DNA of 64,000 nucleotides from the NCBI RefSeq assembly GCF_015752285.1, contig NZ_JADOUY010000004.1:62001-126000 (forward strand), in the 5' to 3' direction. The DNA is from Mycetocola_A sp015752285 (GTDB taxonomy: Bacteria; Actinomycetota; Actinomycetes; Actinomycetales; Microbacteriaceae). Positions 27,331 through 35,421 of the stretch are shown piece by piece (position 1 is the first letter of the stretch; each line of letters opens with the position of its first letter). The notes below the pieces were generated by a model that was not told the origin of the DNA, made no database searches, and saw only the letters and a list, made by a program, of their open reading frames with translations. The position numbers were made by a program, and so were the translations under genes.

Positions 27331-28704
27331 ATGACGACAAGCCTCGAAACGCCTGTGCTCGATGAGCCGGCCGTGGCTGGACCGCGCCCCGAAACGGAAG
27401 CGGTCACGCCGGCGAGCCCCGCTCCGGTGAAGCGTCGTCGTACGCTCGACCTCTCCAGGGTCCGGGCCGTCGGTCGGGCGGTCGCCGCTCCGGTATCCGC
27501 CCTCTGGCGCATCGTTTCGTCGTGGGTCGGCTGGGGCTGGGGCCGGGTCAAACCGTACCTCGGCATCATCAGCGGGCTCGGAGCGCTCGTGCTCGGTAGC
27601 GCCGTCGTGGCTCTTGTCGCTGGGGTGCTGCTCGGCTGGGCCGAACTCACCGTCGTTGCGCTCACCCTTTTCGCCGCTCTCGCGGTCGCGGCCCTCTTTC
27701 TCATCGGTCGGGCCTCATATTCGGTCGACATCAACCTCAACCCCCGGCGCGTCACCGTCGGGGAGCGCGCCATCGGTCGCGTCCTCGTCACCAACATCGG
27801 CAAGAAGCAGGCGACGGCGACCACGCTCGAGGTGCCGGTCGGCGAGGGACTCGCCGAGTTCGCGATCTCGTCGCTCGCGCCCGGTGCAGAGACCGAGGAA
27901 CTCTTCGCCGTCCCGACGAACAAGCGAGCAGTCATTCTGGCCGGACCAGCCGTCTCGGTCCGCGGCGACCAGCTCGGACTGTTCCGGCGAGCCGTGCGTT
28001 GGACCGACCAGATCGAACTGTTCGTTCACCCGGTGACCACGCGTCTCCACCCGACGGCCGCCGGCCTCGTTCGCGACCTCGAGGGCCAGATCACCAAGAA
28101 GATCACCAACAACGACATTTCGTTCCACGCCCTGCGCGCGTACGTGACAGGAGACGACGTCCGGTACGTTCACTGGCGTACGTCGGCCCGCACCGGGCAG
28201 CTCATGGTCCGTCAGTTCGAGGAATCCCGGCGCAGCCAGCTGACGATCGTTCACACGAGCGACGAGAGGTACTACGCGAACGATGACGAGTTCGAACTCG
28301 CGGTGTCCGTGACGGCATCCATCGGTTCCCAGGTCATCCGCGACGGTACCCAGATCAGCGTCGTGACCGAGGGGCGCATTCTCAAGACGCACTCGGTGAC
28401 CTCCCTGCTCGACGACAGCTGCCGCGTCGAGAAGGTCTTCGGTTCCACGGCCACCCCGCGTGATTTCGCCCGTGAGGCGACCAAGCGACTTCCGCCGCCC
28501 AGCGTCGTCGTCATCGTCGCAGGATCCGGCATGGATGCCCCGGACTACCGGGCGATCCAGCGACTCTTCGGAGGGGAGACGAACGTCATCGCCCTGAAAA
28601 TCGACCACGGCTCGCGTCCGCGGATCCAGGACGTCGCCGGACTCTCCATCGTGACGCTCGGAGCCCTCGGTGATCTTCCCCGGGTGATGGCGAGGGCGGT
28701 ATGA
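27331..28704 (+). CDS. DUF58-domain membrane protein
   Basis: 457 aa. An Ala/Pro-rich cytosolic start precedes two close membrane helices (~90-135: LGALVLGSAVVALVAGVLLG and LTVVALTLFAALAVAALFLI). A beta-rich linker follows, then the DUF58 signature GDDVRYVHWRTSARTGQLMV and a VWA-like C-terminal part. It is a standard partner of MoxR ATPases in operons that also hold a transglutaminase-like gene. It ends in an ATGA overlap with that gene. Function of the family is poorly known; a role in assembling envelope proteins is inferred. Confidence 0.9.
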   Translation: MTTSLETPVLDEPAVAGPRPETEAVTPASPAPVKRRRTLDLSRVRAVGRAVAAPVSALWRIVSSWVGWGWGRVKPYLGIISGLGALVLGSAVVALVAGVLLGWAELTVVALTLFAALAVAALFLIGRASYSVDINLNPRRVTVGERAIGRVLVTNIGKKQATATTLEVPVGEGLAEFAISSLAPGAETEELFAVPTNKRAVILAGPAVSVRGDQLGLFRRAVRWTDQIELFVHPVTTRLHPTAAGLVRDLEGQITKKITNNDISFHALRAYVTGDDVRYVHWRTSARTGQLMVRQFEESRRSQLTIVHTSDERYYANDDEFELAVSVTASIGSQVIRDGTQISVVTEGRILKTHSVTSLLDDSCRVEKVFGSTATPRDFAREATKRLPPPSVVVIVAGSGMDAPDYRAIQRLFGGETNVIALKIDHGSRPRIQDVAGLSIVTLGALGDLPRVMARAV

Positions 28705-31259
28705 CCGACAACATTCCCAACCCGCCCGACGGCACGCCGCCGGGCGGCGGTACGAGCGCAGCCAAACAGCCGAAGGCGCCTCAACAGCCGAAGGCACCAA
28801 AGGCACCAAAGGCACCGAAGGCGGCCCGGACACCGGCCGCTCCCGCCCCGAAGCTTGCCGGCGGAACGGTTTCGGCCGGTGCCTGGCAGGACCTTGCGGT
28901 GGTTTCTGCGCTGGCTGCGCTCGGCATCTGGGGCCTCGCCCCGGCGTTCGGCGGCAACGGCTACCTCCTCGCCGGACTCGGCGGCCTTCTCATCGGAACC
29001 GCAGCGGGGTACCTGTCTCATCTGTTCCGGCTCAATGCGTTCTTCACCGGGCTCGGTGCGATCGCCCTGTATTTCGTGTTCGGGAGCGCGCTGGCGATGC
29101 CGGCAGACGCGACCTTCGCAGTGCTCCCGAACCTCGTCACCCTGCGCGGACTCGCTTTGGGGTCCGTCTTCGGCTGGACAGACATCGTCACCCTCGGCGC
29201 CCCGGTCGGTGCGCCGGACTACATCACCGTTCTGCCGTACGTCGCCGCCTGGCTGGTCGGACTCGTCAGCGCCGTCCTCGCCCTGCGCTGGCTCCCTCGC
29301 CATGACCGCTCAGCGACGAGGCTCGCCGTTCTGCTTCTCGGCCCCGCGCTGCTCTACGTTCTCAGCGTGCTCTACGGCACCTCGACGCCGTACCTCGCGA
29401 GCGTGCGGGGAATCGCCTTCGCCGTTCTCGCTCTCCTCTGGCTCGGCTGGAGGCGGGGCGCAGCGCAGAACGCCAGCCTGCAGGAGCGCCGCGGGCTCAA
29501 CCGGTCCAAGCTCATCGGCAGCGCGATCGTCGCCGTCGCTGCGGTGCTGGTCGCCACCATCGCCGGTTCGATCCTCATTCCAGCTCCCGAGTCCCGCTTC
29601 GTCCTCCGCGAAGAGGTCGTTCCGCCGTTCGACCCACAGGACTACCCCAGCCCGCTCAGCGGATTCCGCAAGTACACGAAGGACCTGGGTGAGAGCGACC
29701 TGTTCCGGGTCACCGGGCTCACGGCATCCGACCGCATCCGTCTTGCGGTCATGGACAGCTACGACGGTCGGCTGTGGGACGTCTCCGGTCCGGAAGATCA
29801 GGCCGAGGGGTCGGGATCGTTCCGCCTCGTCGGCGCGGAACTTCCAGCGCCCCCGCTCATCGAGTCGTCCGCCGGCCGGTCGGTCACCATCGAGATCGCC
29901 GGATACTCCGGTGTGTGGCTGCCGGTCGTCGGCTACCCGGAAACGCTGGCTCTGCCGACGACCCCGACCGACAAGTCGCAGGATCTGCGCTACAACGCCG
30001 CGACGGCGACGACCGTGCTCACGTCCGGGGTCGAAAACGGCTACGAGTACAGCTTCACCTCCGACGTGCAGGACGAGTTCAGCGAAGACGCACTCAAGAA
30101 CGTCCCCGTCGCCTCCGTCGAGCTCCCGCTCGTCGAGCGGGTGCCGGACGTCGTGGCGGCGAAGGCCGCAGAGTATGTGGGCACAGCAACGACACCGATC
30201 GAACAGCTGCGTGCCATGGAACAGGCCGTGAAGATCAACGGATTCCTCAGCCACGGACTCGCTTCTGACAGTGTGCCGTCGCGGGCCGGCCACGGCGCGG
30301 ATCGGATCGAAGAACTCTTCACCCGCAATCAGATGATCGGTGACGAGGAACAGTTCGCCGCCGCGTTCGCGCTCATGGCACGATCGCTGGGTTTCCCGGC
30401 CAGGGTGGTCATGGGGTTCGCGCCCAAGGACGTTCAGGAAGGTGAATCGGTCACGGTGACCGGAGACGATGTCACCGCGTGGGTCGAGGTGCCGTTCGAG
30501 GGTGTCGGCTGGGTCAGCTTCTCGCCCACCCCGGACGAAAAAGAGATTCCGCAGGACCAGAACCCGAAGCCGAAGACCGAGCCGCAACCGCAGGTACGGC
30601 AGCCTCCGCGTGCGGAGAAGCAGGACGATGATCTGCTGACCGAGGTCGACATCAACGACAGCGAAGACGACGACAGGAACGACGACGCGTTCGTTCTCCC
30701 GCTGTGGGTCTGGATCCTGGCCGCAGCGATCGGCATCCCCCTGCTGCTCTACTTCGTGCCTGTGCTCATCATCGCAGCCATCAAACGCAGGCGGATGAAG
30801 CGGCGGCTCGAAGCCGAGACATCGGATGCCCGTGCTGCCGGCGCCTGGGACGAACTGCTCGACCGGTATGCGGAGTACGGTTTCGCTGTACCCGAGATCG
30901 GCACCCGTCGTATGTTCGCCGAGGATCTCGGCAGCCAGTTCGATTCCGTCGCATCGCCCGAGCCGTCAGGCGACCCAGCGGGTGCCACCGGCGAACAGCC
31001 AGGGGGAGTCGCGACGCTCACGCGCCTGGCACACGGCACGGACGAGGCGGTCTGGGCCGGACAGGATGTCTCCGACGAGCGGATCGACGAGCTCTGGACG
31101 ACGACGACGGAGTCGAGTGAGCGCGCAGGCGCAGCGGTAGGCTGGTGGCGTCGGCAGGTCAGCCGCTTCCGGGTGAACTCGGGCCAGACCGTCGTGGAAC
31201 GCCTCACCGCCCCCGGGCGTGGCGGCTCAGCCGGCCGACGGGGTGGGAGGAAGAAATGA
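28701..31259 (+). CDS. Transglutaminase-like membrane protein with degenerate catalytic triad
   Basis: 852 aa. The N-terminus has Lys-Ala-Pro repeats (QPKAPKAPKAPKAAR), then about six membrane helices, a periplasm/exterior loop with a transglutaminase-core fold (~440-615), a helix near 665-690 (LWVWILAAAIGIPLLLYFV) and a cytosolic tail. In the core, the expected GDCE reads GDEE (E549 for the catalytic Cys), HAWVE reads TAWVE (T592 for His) and FDPTP reads FSPTP (S608 for Asp). All three catalytic positions are therefore replaced, and it is unlikely to be an active transglutaminase. It corresponds to the TGM member of the PFNA cluster. ATGA coupling with the DUF58 gene. Confidence 0.85.
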   Translation: MTDNIPNPPDGTPPGGGTSAAKQPKAPQQPKAPKAPKAPKAARTPAAPAPKLAGGTVSAGAWQDLAVVSALAALGIWGLAPAFGGNGYLLAGLGGLLIGTAAGYLSHLFRLNAFFTGLGAIALYFVFGSALAMPADATFAVLPNLVTLRGLALGSVFGWTDIVTLGAPVGAPDYITVLPYVAAWLVGLVSAVLALRWLPRHDRSATRLAVLLLGPALLYVLSVLYGTSTPYLASVRGIAFAVLALLWLGWRRGAAQNASLQERRGLNRSKLIGSAIVAVAAVLVATIAGSILIPAPESRFVLREEVVPPFDPQDYPSPLSGFRKYTKDLGESDLFRVTGLTASDRIRLAVMDSYDGRLWDVSGPEDQAEGSGSFRLVGAELPAPPLIESSAGRSVTIEIAGYSGVWLPVVGYPETLALPTTPTDKSQDLRYNAATATTVLTSGVENGYEYSFTSDVQDEFSEDALKNVPVASVELPLVERVPDVVAAKAAEYVGTATTPIEQLRAMEQAVKINGFLSHGLASDSVPSRAGHGADRIEELFTRNQMIGDEEQFAAAFALMARSLGFPARVVMGFAPKDVQEGESVTVTGDDVTAWVEVPFEGVGWVSFSPTPDEKEIPQDQNPKPKTEPQPQVRQPPRAEKQDDDLLTEVDINDSEDDDRNDDAFVLPLWVWILAAAIGIPLLLYFVPVLIIAAIKRRRMKRRLEAETSDARAAGAWDELLDRYAEYGFAVPEIGTRRMFAEDLGSQFDSVASPEPSGDPAGATGEQPGGVATLTRLAHGTDEAVWAGQDVSDERIDELWTTTTESSERAGAAVGWWRRQVSRFRVNSGQTVVERLTAPGRGGSAGRRGGRKK

Positions 31260-31978
31260 GCGAAACGAACGAGTGGAACGGCTATGCCATCCCGCCGCGT
31301 CCACCGCTGCCCACCCCCGACCCGCAGGCGCCTCCCGCACAGACGCCGCCACCACCCGAGCTCGAAGCCACGCACGCACCAGCCGCTCCCGCGCAGGCGC
31401 CGCCGCCCGCTCCGCCGATCGCCACGCCCGCCTCTGCCGACCGAGGTGACACATCTGTGCGTCGGATCGGGATGCCGCCGGGCATGGAGCCGTCGCTCGA
31501 CACGGTTCCGTCGTCGGACCACGCGGCGCCGGTGCCCGTTGCCCGTCCGGAGTTCGGGGTCGCCCCGACACCGTTCGCCCCCGCACCCGGAGTCGCTCCG
31601 GCGGCGGATCCCGCCGCCCCCGTCACCGCGCCGGTCGCTGCGGCATCCGGTAATCCTCGTCTCGTCCTGCCTGACGGCACCGTTCTTCCGCTGGCTGCCG
31701 GGCTCATCGTCGGTCGCGACCCCCAGGAGCAGGAGGGCTACGGCGTGACCGCAAGGGCCACGCTCCACGATGTCGAGCGCAGTGTGTCGAAGACGCACGC
31801 CATCCTCGGACTCTCTGAGGGCCGCGTCTGGGTCATCGACCTCAACTCGACGAATGGAACGGTGCTCGTTGCCGCCGACGGCACCGAGACGCTCTGCACC
31901 CCAGAGGTCGCCACTCCCATGCCTGCCGGATCCGACGTGCGGTTCGGTGAATACCGGGTACGCGTCGCGCTCGACTGA
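31256..31978 (+). CDS. FHA-domain protein with Pro/Ala-rich N-terminus
   Basis: 240 aa. The first ~140 residues are Pro/Ala-rich and probably disordered. An FHA domain follows (~145-240) with GLIVGRDPQEQ, SVSKTHAILGL and DLNSTNGTVL, the conserved phosphothreonine-binding residues. Start at ATG 31256, which overlaps the upstream stop and has GGGAGGAAG before it; the longer in-frame version would lie inside the transglutaminase-like gene. Third of the soluble or linker-type FHA proteins of this block; the likely role is a phospho-dependent adaptor. Confidence 0.85.
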   Translation: MSETNEWNGYAIPPRPPLPTPDPQAPPAQTPPPPELEATHAPAAPAQAPPPAPPIATPASADRGDTSVRRIGMPPGMEPSLDTVPSSDHAAPVPVARPEFGVAPTPFAPAPGVAPAADPAAPVTAPVAAASGNPRLVLPDGTVLPLAAGLIVGRDPQEQEGYGVTARATLHDVERSVSKTHAILGLSEGRVWVIDLNSTNGTVLVAADGTETLCTPEVATPMPAGSDVRFGEYRVRVALD

Positions 31979-31983
31979 GCCCC

Positions 31984-32514
31984 ATGTCAGCGCCCGAAGG
32001 GTCGGGACGGTCGGCCTCGTACCCGTACATGCTCGTTCTCTTCGCCGTCGTCCTCTACTTCGCTCTCGTCGTCTGCGCCTTCGGTTTCGTCAGCCTGCTG
32101 ACCGACACTGACGTCGTCGACGCGTCGGATGCCGGCCCGCTGGTCGGACCGGCCGCCACCGGCTCGGCCGTGCTCACCGTGCTGTTCTTTCTCATCGGCA
32201 TAGCCCGGCAGTACGAACATGACCTGCGTGCAGCGGTCGCCGGGGCGGTGGAACATCCGGTCCGCCTCCCGCTCGGCCGGTCGGTCCTGATCGGTGCGGT
32301 CAGTTTTGCCGCATACGTCCTGGTCGGGGCGATCCTCTACGCCGTCACAACAGGGGAGCTGTTCTCCGCGGTGCTTTTCGCAGCCGACTCCACCCTCTCG
32401 GGCTACGCCCTCGTTGCCGGCATCCTGGCTGCCGCGGTCGCCGTGATCTACATGATCGTTCTGGCGACCGGTGGCGAACATCCGGCGCGTCCGTTATGGC
32501 CGTGGGAGCGGTAA
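31984..32514 (+). CDS. Hypothetical four-helix membrane protein
   Basis: 176 aa with four hydrophobic segments (YMLVLFAVVLYFALVVCAFG, GSAVLTVLFFLIGIA, IGAVSFAAYVLVGAILYAV, YALVAGILAAAVAVIYMIVL). A short hydrophilic stretch with GAVEHPVRLPLGR separates helices two and three. Five bases after the FHA gene, so probably the last gene of the PFNA operon. No family recognised and no clear Shine-Dalgarno. Confidence 0.65.
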   Translation: MSAPEGSGRSASYPYMLVLFAVVLYFALVVCAFGFVSLLTDTDVVDASDAGPLVGPAATGSAVLTVLFFLIGIARQYEHDLRAAVAGAVEHPVRLPLGRSVLIGAVSFAAYVLVGAILYAVTTGELFSAVLFAADSTLSGYALVAGILAAAVAVIYMIVLATGGEHPARPLWPWER

Positions 32515-32520
32515 GGCGGG

Positions 32521-32533
32521 TACTCTCGGAGTC
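32521..32533 (+). promoter_or_regulatory. Leaderless promoter -10 box
   Basis: TACTCT at 32521-32526 followed by seven bases and the ATG at 32534. A GGAG inside the seven-base gap is too close to the start to act as a normal ribosome site, which supports leaderless initiation. Confidence 0.5.
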
Positions 32534-33169
32534 ATGGACCGGTCGCTCGACACGCGAGTGAGTCAGGCAGTTGACGCGTGGCTGCGCTGGCTGCCGCGCT
32601 GGCGCCCGTCCACTCACCGCGGTCGGACCAGACTGTGCCGCCGGTGCTTCGGTTCGCCCATCATGGCCGCCGTCGGGCTCGACCATGACGTGCCCCATGC
32701 CGTGCAACACGGGCTGTCGACCCGGGTCAAGGCGATCGTCGACGACATCGTCGACGACTACACCCAACGGAACCTTCCACTCCTGCAACGTGAGCTCCAC
32801 GAGGCGGACGTGCGCAAGGAGCGCCAGTACCGCCCGGATCACGGACTCGACCCCGAGTTCGACGGGTTGCCGGTCGACCCGGATCCGATTCCGGGAGAGC
32901 CGTACCTGTTCACCCTTGCCGGACTCGCGGGAGAAGAACCGTCTGACGATGATCTCCCTGTTCCGTTGAGCGAGGAAGAGAAGGCCGCACTCCGCACCGA
33001 GATCAGGCTCGCGGACGAATGTGCCATCCACGCAGGGAAGCTCGTCTGTATCGCCATCGAGGCGCACCGCGAGCGAATCCAGGAGGCCGTGGCACTGTAC
33101 GTCGAGCCGCAGGTGGAGGCTCTTCTGGCCGACCTGACCCTCGAGCTGGATTCACCTCCGTCGTGGTGA
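32534..33169 (+). CDS. Hypothetical acidic helical protein
   Basis: 211 aa, soluble. A basic, Trp-rich start (WLRWLPRWRPSTHRGRTRL) carries a CRRC pair. The middle is acidic, with DPEFDGLPVDPDPIPGEPY, followed by a helical C-terminus. No family recognised. The start at ATG 32534 fits the leaderless -10 and leaves the upstream gene free; an in-frame GTG at 32471 would overlap it by 44 bp. It stands between the PFNA operon and the operator-controlled gene at 33277. Confidence 0.6.
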   Translation: MDRSLDTRVSQAVDAWLRWLPRWRPSTHRGRTRLCRRCFGSPIMAAVGLDHDVPHAVQHGLSTRVKAIVDDIVDDYTQRNLPLLQRELHEADVRKERQYRPDHGLDPEFDGLPVDPDPIPGEPYLFTLAGLAGEEPSDDDLPVPLSEEEKAALRTEIRLADECAIHAGKLVCIAIEAHRERIQEAVALYVEPQVEALLADLTLELDSPPSW

Positions 33170-33179
33170 GTTCGGCGTC

Positions 33180-33225
33180 ATGGGGAGTACTGCCCCTGTG
33201 ACAGCACTCCGCTGATCGGTAGGCT
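33180..33225 (+). promoter_or_regulatory. T7SS-block promoter D: operator plus -10
   Basis: Half-sites ATGGGGAG (33180-33187) and CTGCCCCT (33190-33197) around TA, then 22 bp and -10 box TAGGCT at 33220-33225, identical in geometry to promoter B. No -35 is visible. It lies 11 bp after the preceding stop and drives the gene at 33277, tying this outlying gene to the T7SS block. Confidence 0.65.
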
Positions 33226-33276
33226 TCTCGCAACGCCGGGAACATCCGTGCGTGCAAATTTTCTCCGGGGGATGCG

Positions 33277-34773
33277 ATGACGAACGACAACGACGGAACA
33301 CAGCGACCGGGCGGGCCGTGGGGCGAACCGCAGCCGACCCCGCCGAACCCGTACACCCAGGGTCAGCCACCGCAGGACCCATCCGTGCAGGGCCAGCCGC
33401 CGCAGAACCCATACGCTCAGGGTCAGCCCGCACAGAACCCGTACACGCAGGGCCGGCCGCAGCAGGACCCGCACGCTCAGGCCCCTGCCGAACCGAACCC
33501 GCACGGTCAGGCCCCTGCCGAACCGAACCCGTACGGTCAGGCCCCTGCCGAACCGAACCCGTACGGTCAGGCTCCTGCTCAACCGAACCCGTACGGCCAG
33601 GTACCTCAGAACCCGTACAGCGAACGACAGGGAGCGTCCGATCCCACGTCGGCCCAGCCCACCGCCGCCTACCCGCACGCCCCGGCAGGCAACGTTCCCC
33701 CGTCATTGCCTGGCGGACCTCACGCGCCGACCGAGGTCTACCCGCCCTTCGGCGGTCAGCCACCCGTCGCGCCGCGGAAGAAGAAGCGGAGCCCTGCGGG
33801 CTGGATCGCTGCTGCCGTCGTACTCGTGCTCCTGATCGTTGGTGGGATCGTCGGCTTCAACATCGGAAGCGCGGCGCACGCCCCCGAGCTCCAGGTCCAG
33901 GCCTACCTCGATGCCCTGAAGAGCGGCAAGGCGGAGTCTGCGTTGAAGCTCGCCGGCACAAAGGTCGAAGAGACGGACCTCCTGCTCACCGATGAGGCCT
34001 ATGCGAACGCGGAAGACCTCATCACCCGCTACACCATCAGCGATTCGACGGTCGACGGCGACTCAGCGACCGTCACGGCGAGCATCACGCAGGGTGGCGA
34101 GAAGTACGACCAGGACTTCACGCTGACCAAAGCCGGCACCGACATGGTTCTCTTCGACAAATGGGCGCTGGAAGCCCCCGACCTCGGCGCGGTAGCCGTC
34201 CCGGTGACCGCTCCAGACGACGCCGTCATCGAGGTCGGTGGCGTCGATGCGTCGTCCGCACGCAGTGAAGGAACAATCGAACTCCGAGCCCTGCCCGGCA
34301 CCTACGCCGTTGCGCTCGGGGGAGAGGCCGCCTGGTACGACGCCGAGCCGACCACGGCATCCGTTCTCGGATTCGGCGAGGATGCAGCCGAGGTCGAGCC
34401 GCTCGTCATCGCCCTGACCGATGAGGGAACCCAGGCAGCGACGGATGCCGTCGACGCGTGGTTGGATGCCTGCATCGCCTCGACAGAACTCGTACCGCCC
34501 GGATGCCCGTTCTCGGCGTCGAACTCCCGCAACTACGAGATCTCGAACCTCGTCTGGACCGTGACCAAGCCCACCTTCACCATCGGCGAGTACTCCGATG
34601 GCACGTGGGCGATCGTCACCGACACCGAGGGGGAGGCGAAGGCCACAGCAGACGCCAAGGACCCGTCGACCGGTGGGACCGGCCAGATTTTCACCGACCC
34701 GTTCTCGTTCGAGGTGGGCGGAGTGATCGAGGGGTTCACTGACGACGGTGCGACCTTCGTCCCGTCCGAGTGA
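33277..34773 (+). CDS. Membrane-anchored protein with Pro/Gln-rich tandem-repeat N-terminus
   Basis: 498 aa. Residues ~20-120 are Pro/Gln/Asn-rich with repeated NPYxQ units, including four 10-residue copies of APAEPNPYGQ. One membrane helix follows (~170-195, WIAAAVVLVLLIVGGIVGF), leaving ~300 residues outside. That part starts with a DUF4878-like segment (VQAYLDALKSGKAESALKL) and continues as beta-rich repeats without catalytic motifs. Architecture resembles actinobacterial T7SS-associated and division-associated anchored proteins. ATG with GGGGG upstream and its own operator-type promoter D. Function unknown; co-regulation with the secretion genes is the main clue. Confidence 0.75.
   Translation: MTNDNDGTQRPGGPWGEPQPTPPNPYTQGQPPQDPSVQGQPPQNPYAQGQPAQNPYTQGRPQQDPHAQAPAEPNPHGQAPAEPNPYGQAPAEPNPYGQAPAQPNPYGQVPQNPYSERQGASDPTSAQPTAAYPHAPAGNVPPSLPGGPHAPTEVYPPFGGQPPVAPRKKKRSPAGWIAAAVVLVLLIVGGIVGFNIGSAAHAPELQVQAYLDALKSGKAESALKLAGTKVEETDLLLTDEAYANAEDLITRYTISDSTVDGDSATVTASITQGGEKYDQDFTLTKAGTDMVLFDKWALEAPDLGAVAVPVTAPDDAVIEVGGVDASSARSEGTIELRALPGTYAVALGGEAAWYDAEPTTASVLGFGEDAAEVEPLVIALTDEGTQAATDAVDAWLDACIASTELVPPGCPFSASNSRNYEISNLVWTVTKPTFTIGEYSDGTWAIVTDTEGEAKATADAKDPSTGGTGQIFTDPFSFEVGGVIEGFTDDGATFVPSE
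33481..33600 (+). repeat. Four tandem 30-bp coding repeats
   Basis: Units at 33481-33510, 33511-33540, 33541-33570 and 33571-33600 encode APAEPNPYGQ with few changes; units 2 and 3 are identical over their length. In-frame period suggests copy number can change by slippage without breaking the protein. Confidence 0.9.
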
Positions 34774-34776
34774 GTT

Positions 34777-34794
34777 GGCGGTCATTTGACCGCC
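34777..34794. repeat. Perfect 18-bp inverted repeat before the str promoter
   Basis: GGCGGTCA (34777-34784), TT, TGACCGCC (34787-34794). It follows the stop of the repeat protein by 3 bp, so it may act as a weak terminator, but the very short loop and its overlap with the str -35 box fit a DNA-binding site equally well. Confidence 0.6.
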
Positions 34795-34814
34795 ACACCC
34801 CGACAGGCTATTAT
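34786..34814 (+). promoter_or_regulatory. str operon promoter
   Basis: TTGACC (34786-34791), 17-bp spacer, TATTAT (34809-34814): the best sigma-A-type promoter of the window. The -35 hexamer lies inside the right arm of the inverted repeat at 34777-34794. Confidence 0.7.
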
Positions 34815-35046
34815 TCTTGAGGTGTGCGCTTTGTCGCGCTGCAACGTCGTGCCCGAAACGGTACGGCCTGGAGCTGGATGGATTTCACACCACCAGGGAC
34901 GGATTGCACCTGCGTCGTCCCCCACGGCATACCCACCACATCAAGCACCGCTTTTCTGCAGTGCCGGTGGGTCCAAATGAACTCGCCTCGCGCGAATGCT
35001 AGCAAACATTGCAGCTGTCACCGTGCAGCAAAAACAAGGAGAAGTA
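34815..35046 (+). other. Long 5' leader of the str operon
   Basis: About 225 nt between the predicted transcription start and the rpsL GTG, without a convincing gene. It ends with an A-rich stretch and AAGGAG. A leader of this length could carry a ribosomal-protein or translation-dependent control element, but no known element was recognised. Confidence 0.45.
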
Positions 35047-35421
35047 GTGCCAACTATTCAGCAGTTGGTCCGTAAGGGTCGCTCGCCGAAGGTCACCAAG
35101 ACCAAGGCTCCCGCCCTGAAGGCCAACCCCCAGCAGCGTGGCGTGTGCACCCGTGTGTACACGACCACACCGAAGAAGCCGAACTCGGCGATGCGCAAGG
35201 TCGCTCGTGTGAAGCTCTCCAACGGGACCGAGGTCACCGCGTACATTCCCGGTGAAGGTCACAACCTTCAGGAGCACTCGATGGTCCTCGTCCGTGGTGG
35301 ACGAGTGAAGGACCTTCCTGGTGTCCGTTACAAGATCATCCGTGGCGCACTCGACACGCAGGCCGTGAAGAACCGCAAGCAGGCTCGCAGCCGCTACGGC
35401 GCAAAGATGGAGAAGAAGTAA
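35047..35421 (+). CDS. rpsL: 30S ribosomal protein S12
   Basis: 124 aa, full length, decoding-centre protein of the small subunit. Starts MPTIQQLVRKGRSP; contains the KPNSAMRK region (TTPKKPNSAMRK), where streptomycin-resistance substitutions occur and which here has the wild-type Lys, and the LPGVRYKIIRG motif. The GTG at 35047 with AAGGAG five bases upstream is chosen over the earlier in-frame ATG. Its last base is shared with the rpsG start (TAATG). Confidence 0.97.
   Translation: MPTIQQLVRKGRSPKVTKTKAPALKANPQQRGVCTRVYTTTPKKPNSAMRKVARVKLSNGTEVTAYIPGEGHNLQEHSMVLVRGGRVKDLPGVRYKIIRGALDTQAVKNRKQARSRYGAKMEKK

Noticed and set aside
33481..33600. Regular 30-bp repeats considered as a CRISPR array
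   Set aside because: No unique spacers between units; repeats are contiguous, in frame and translate to a proline-rich tail.
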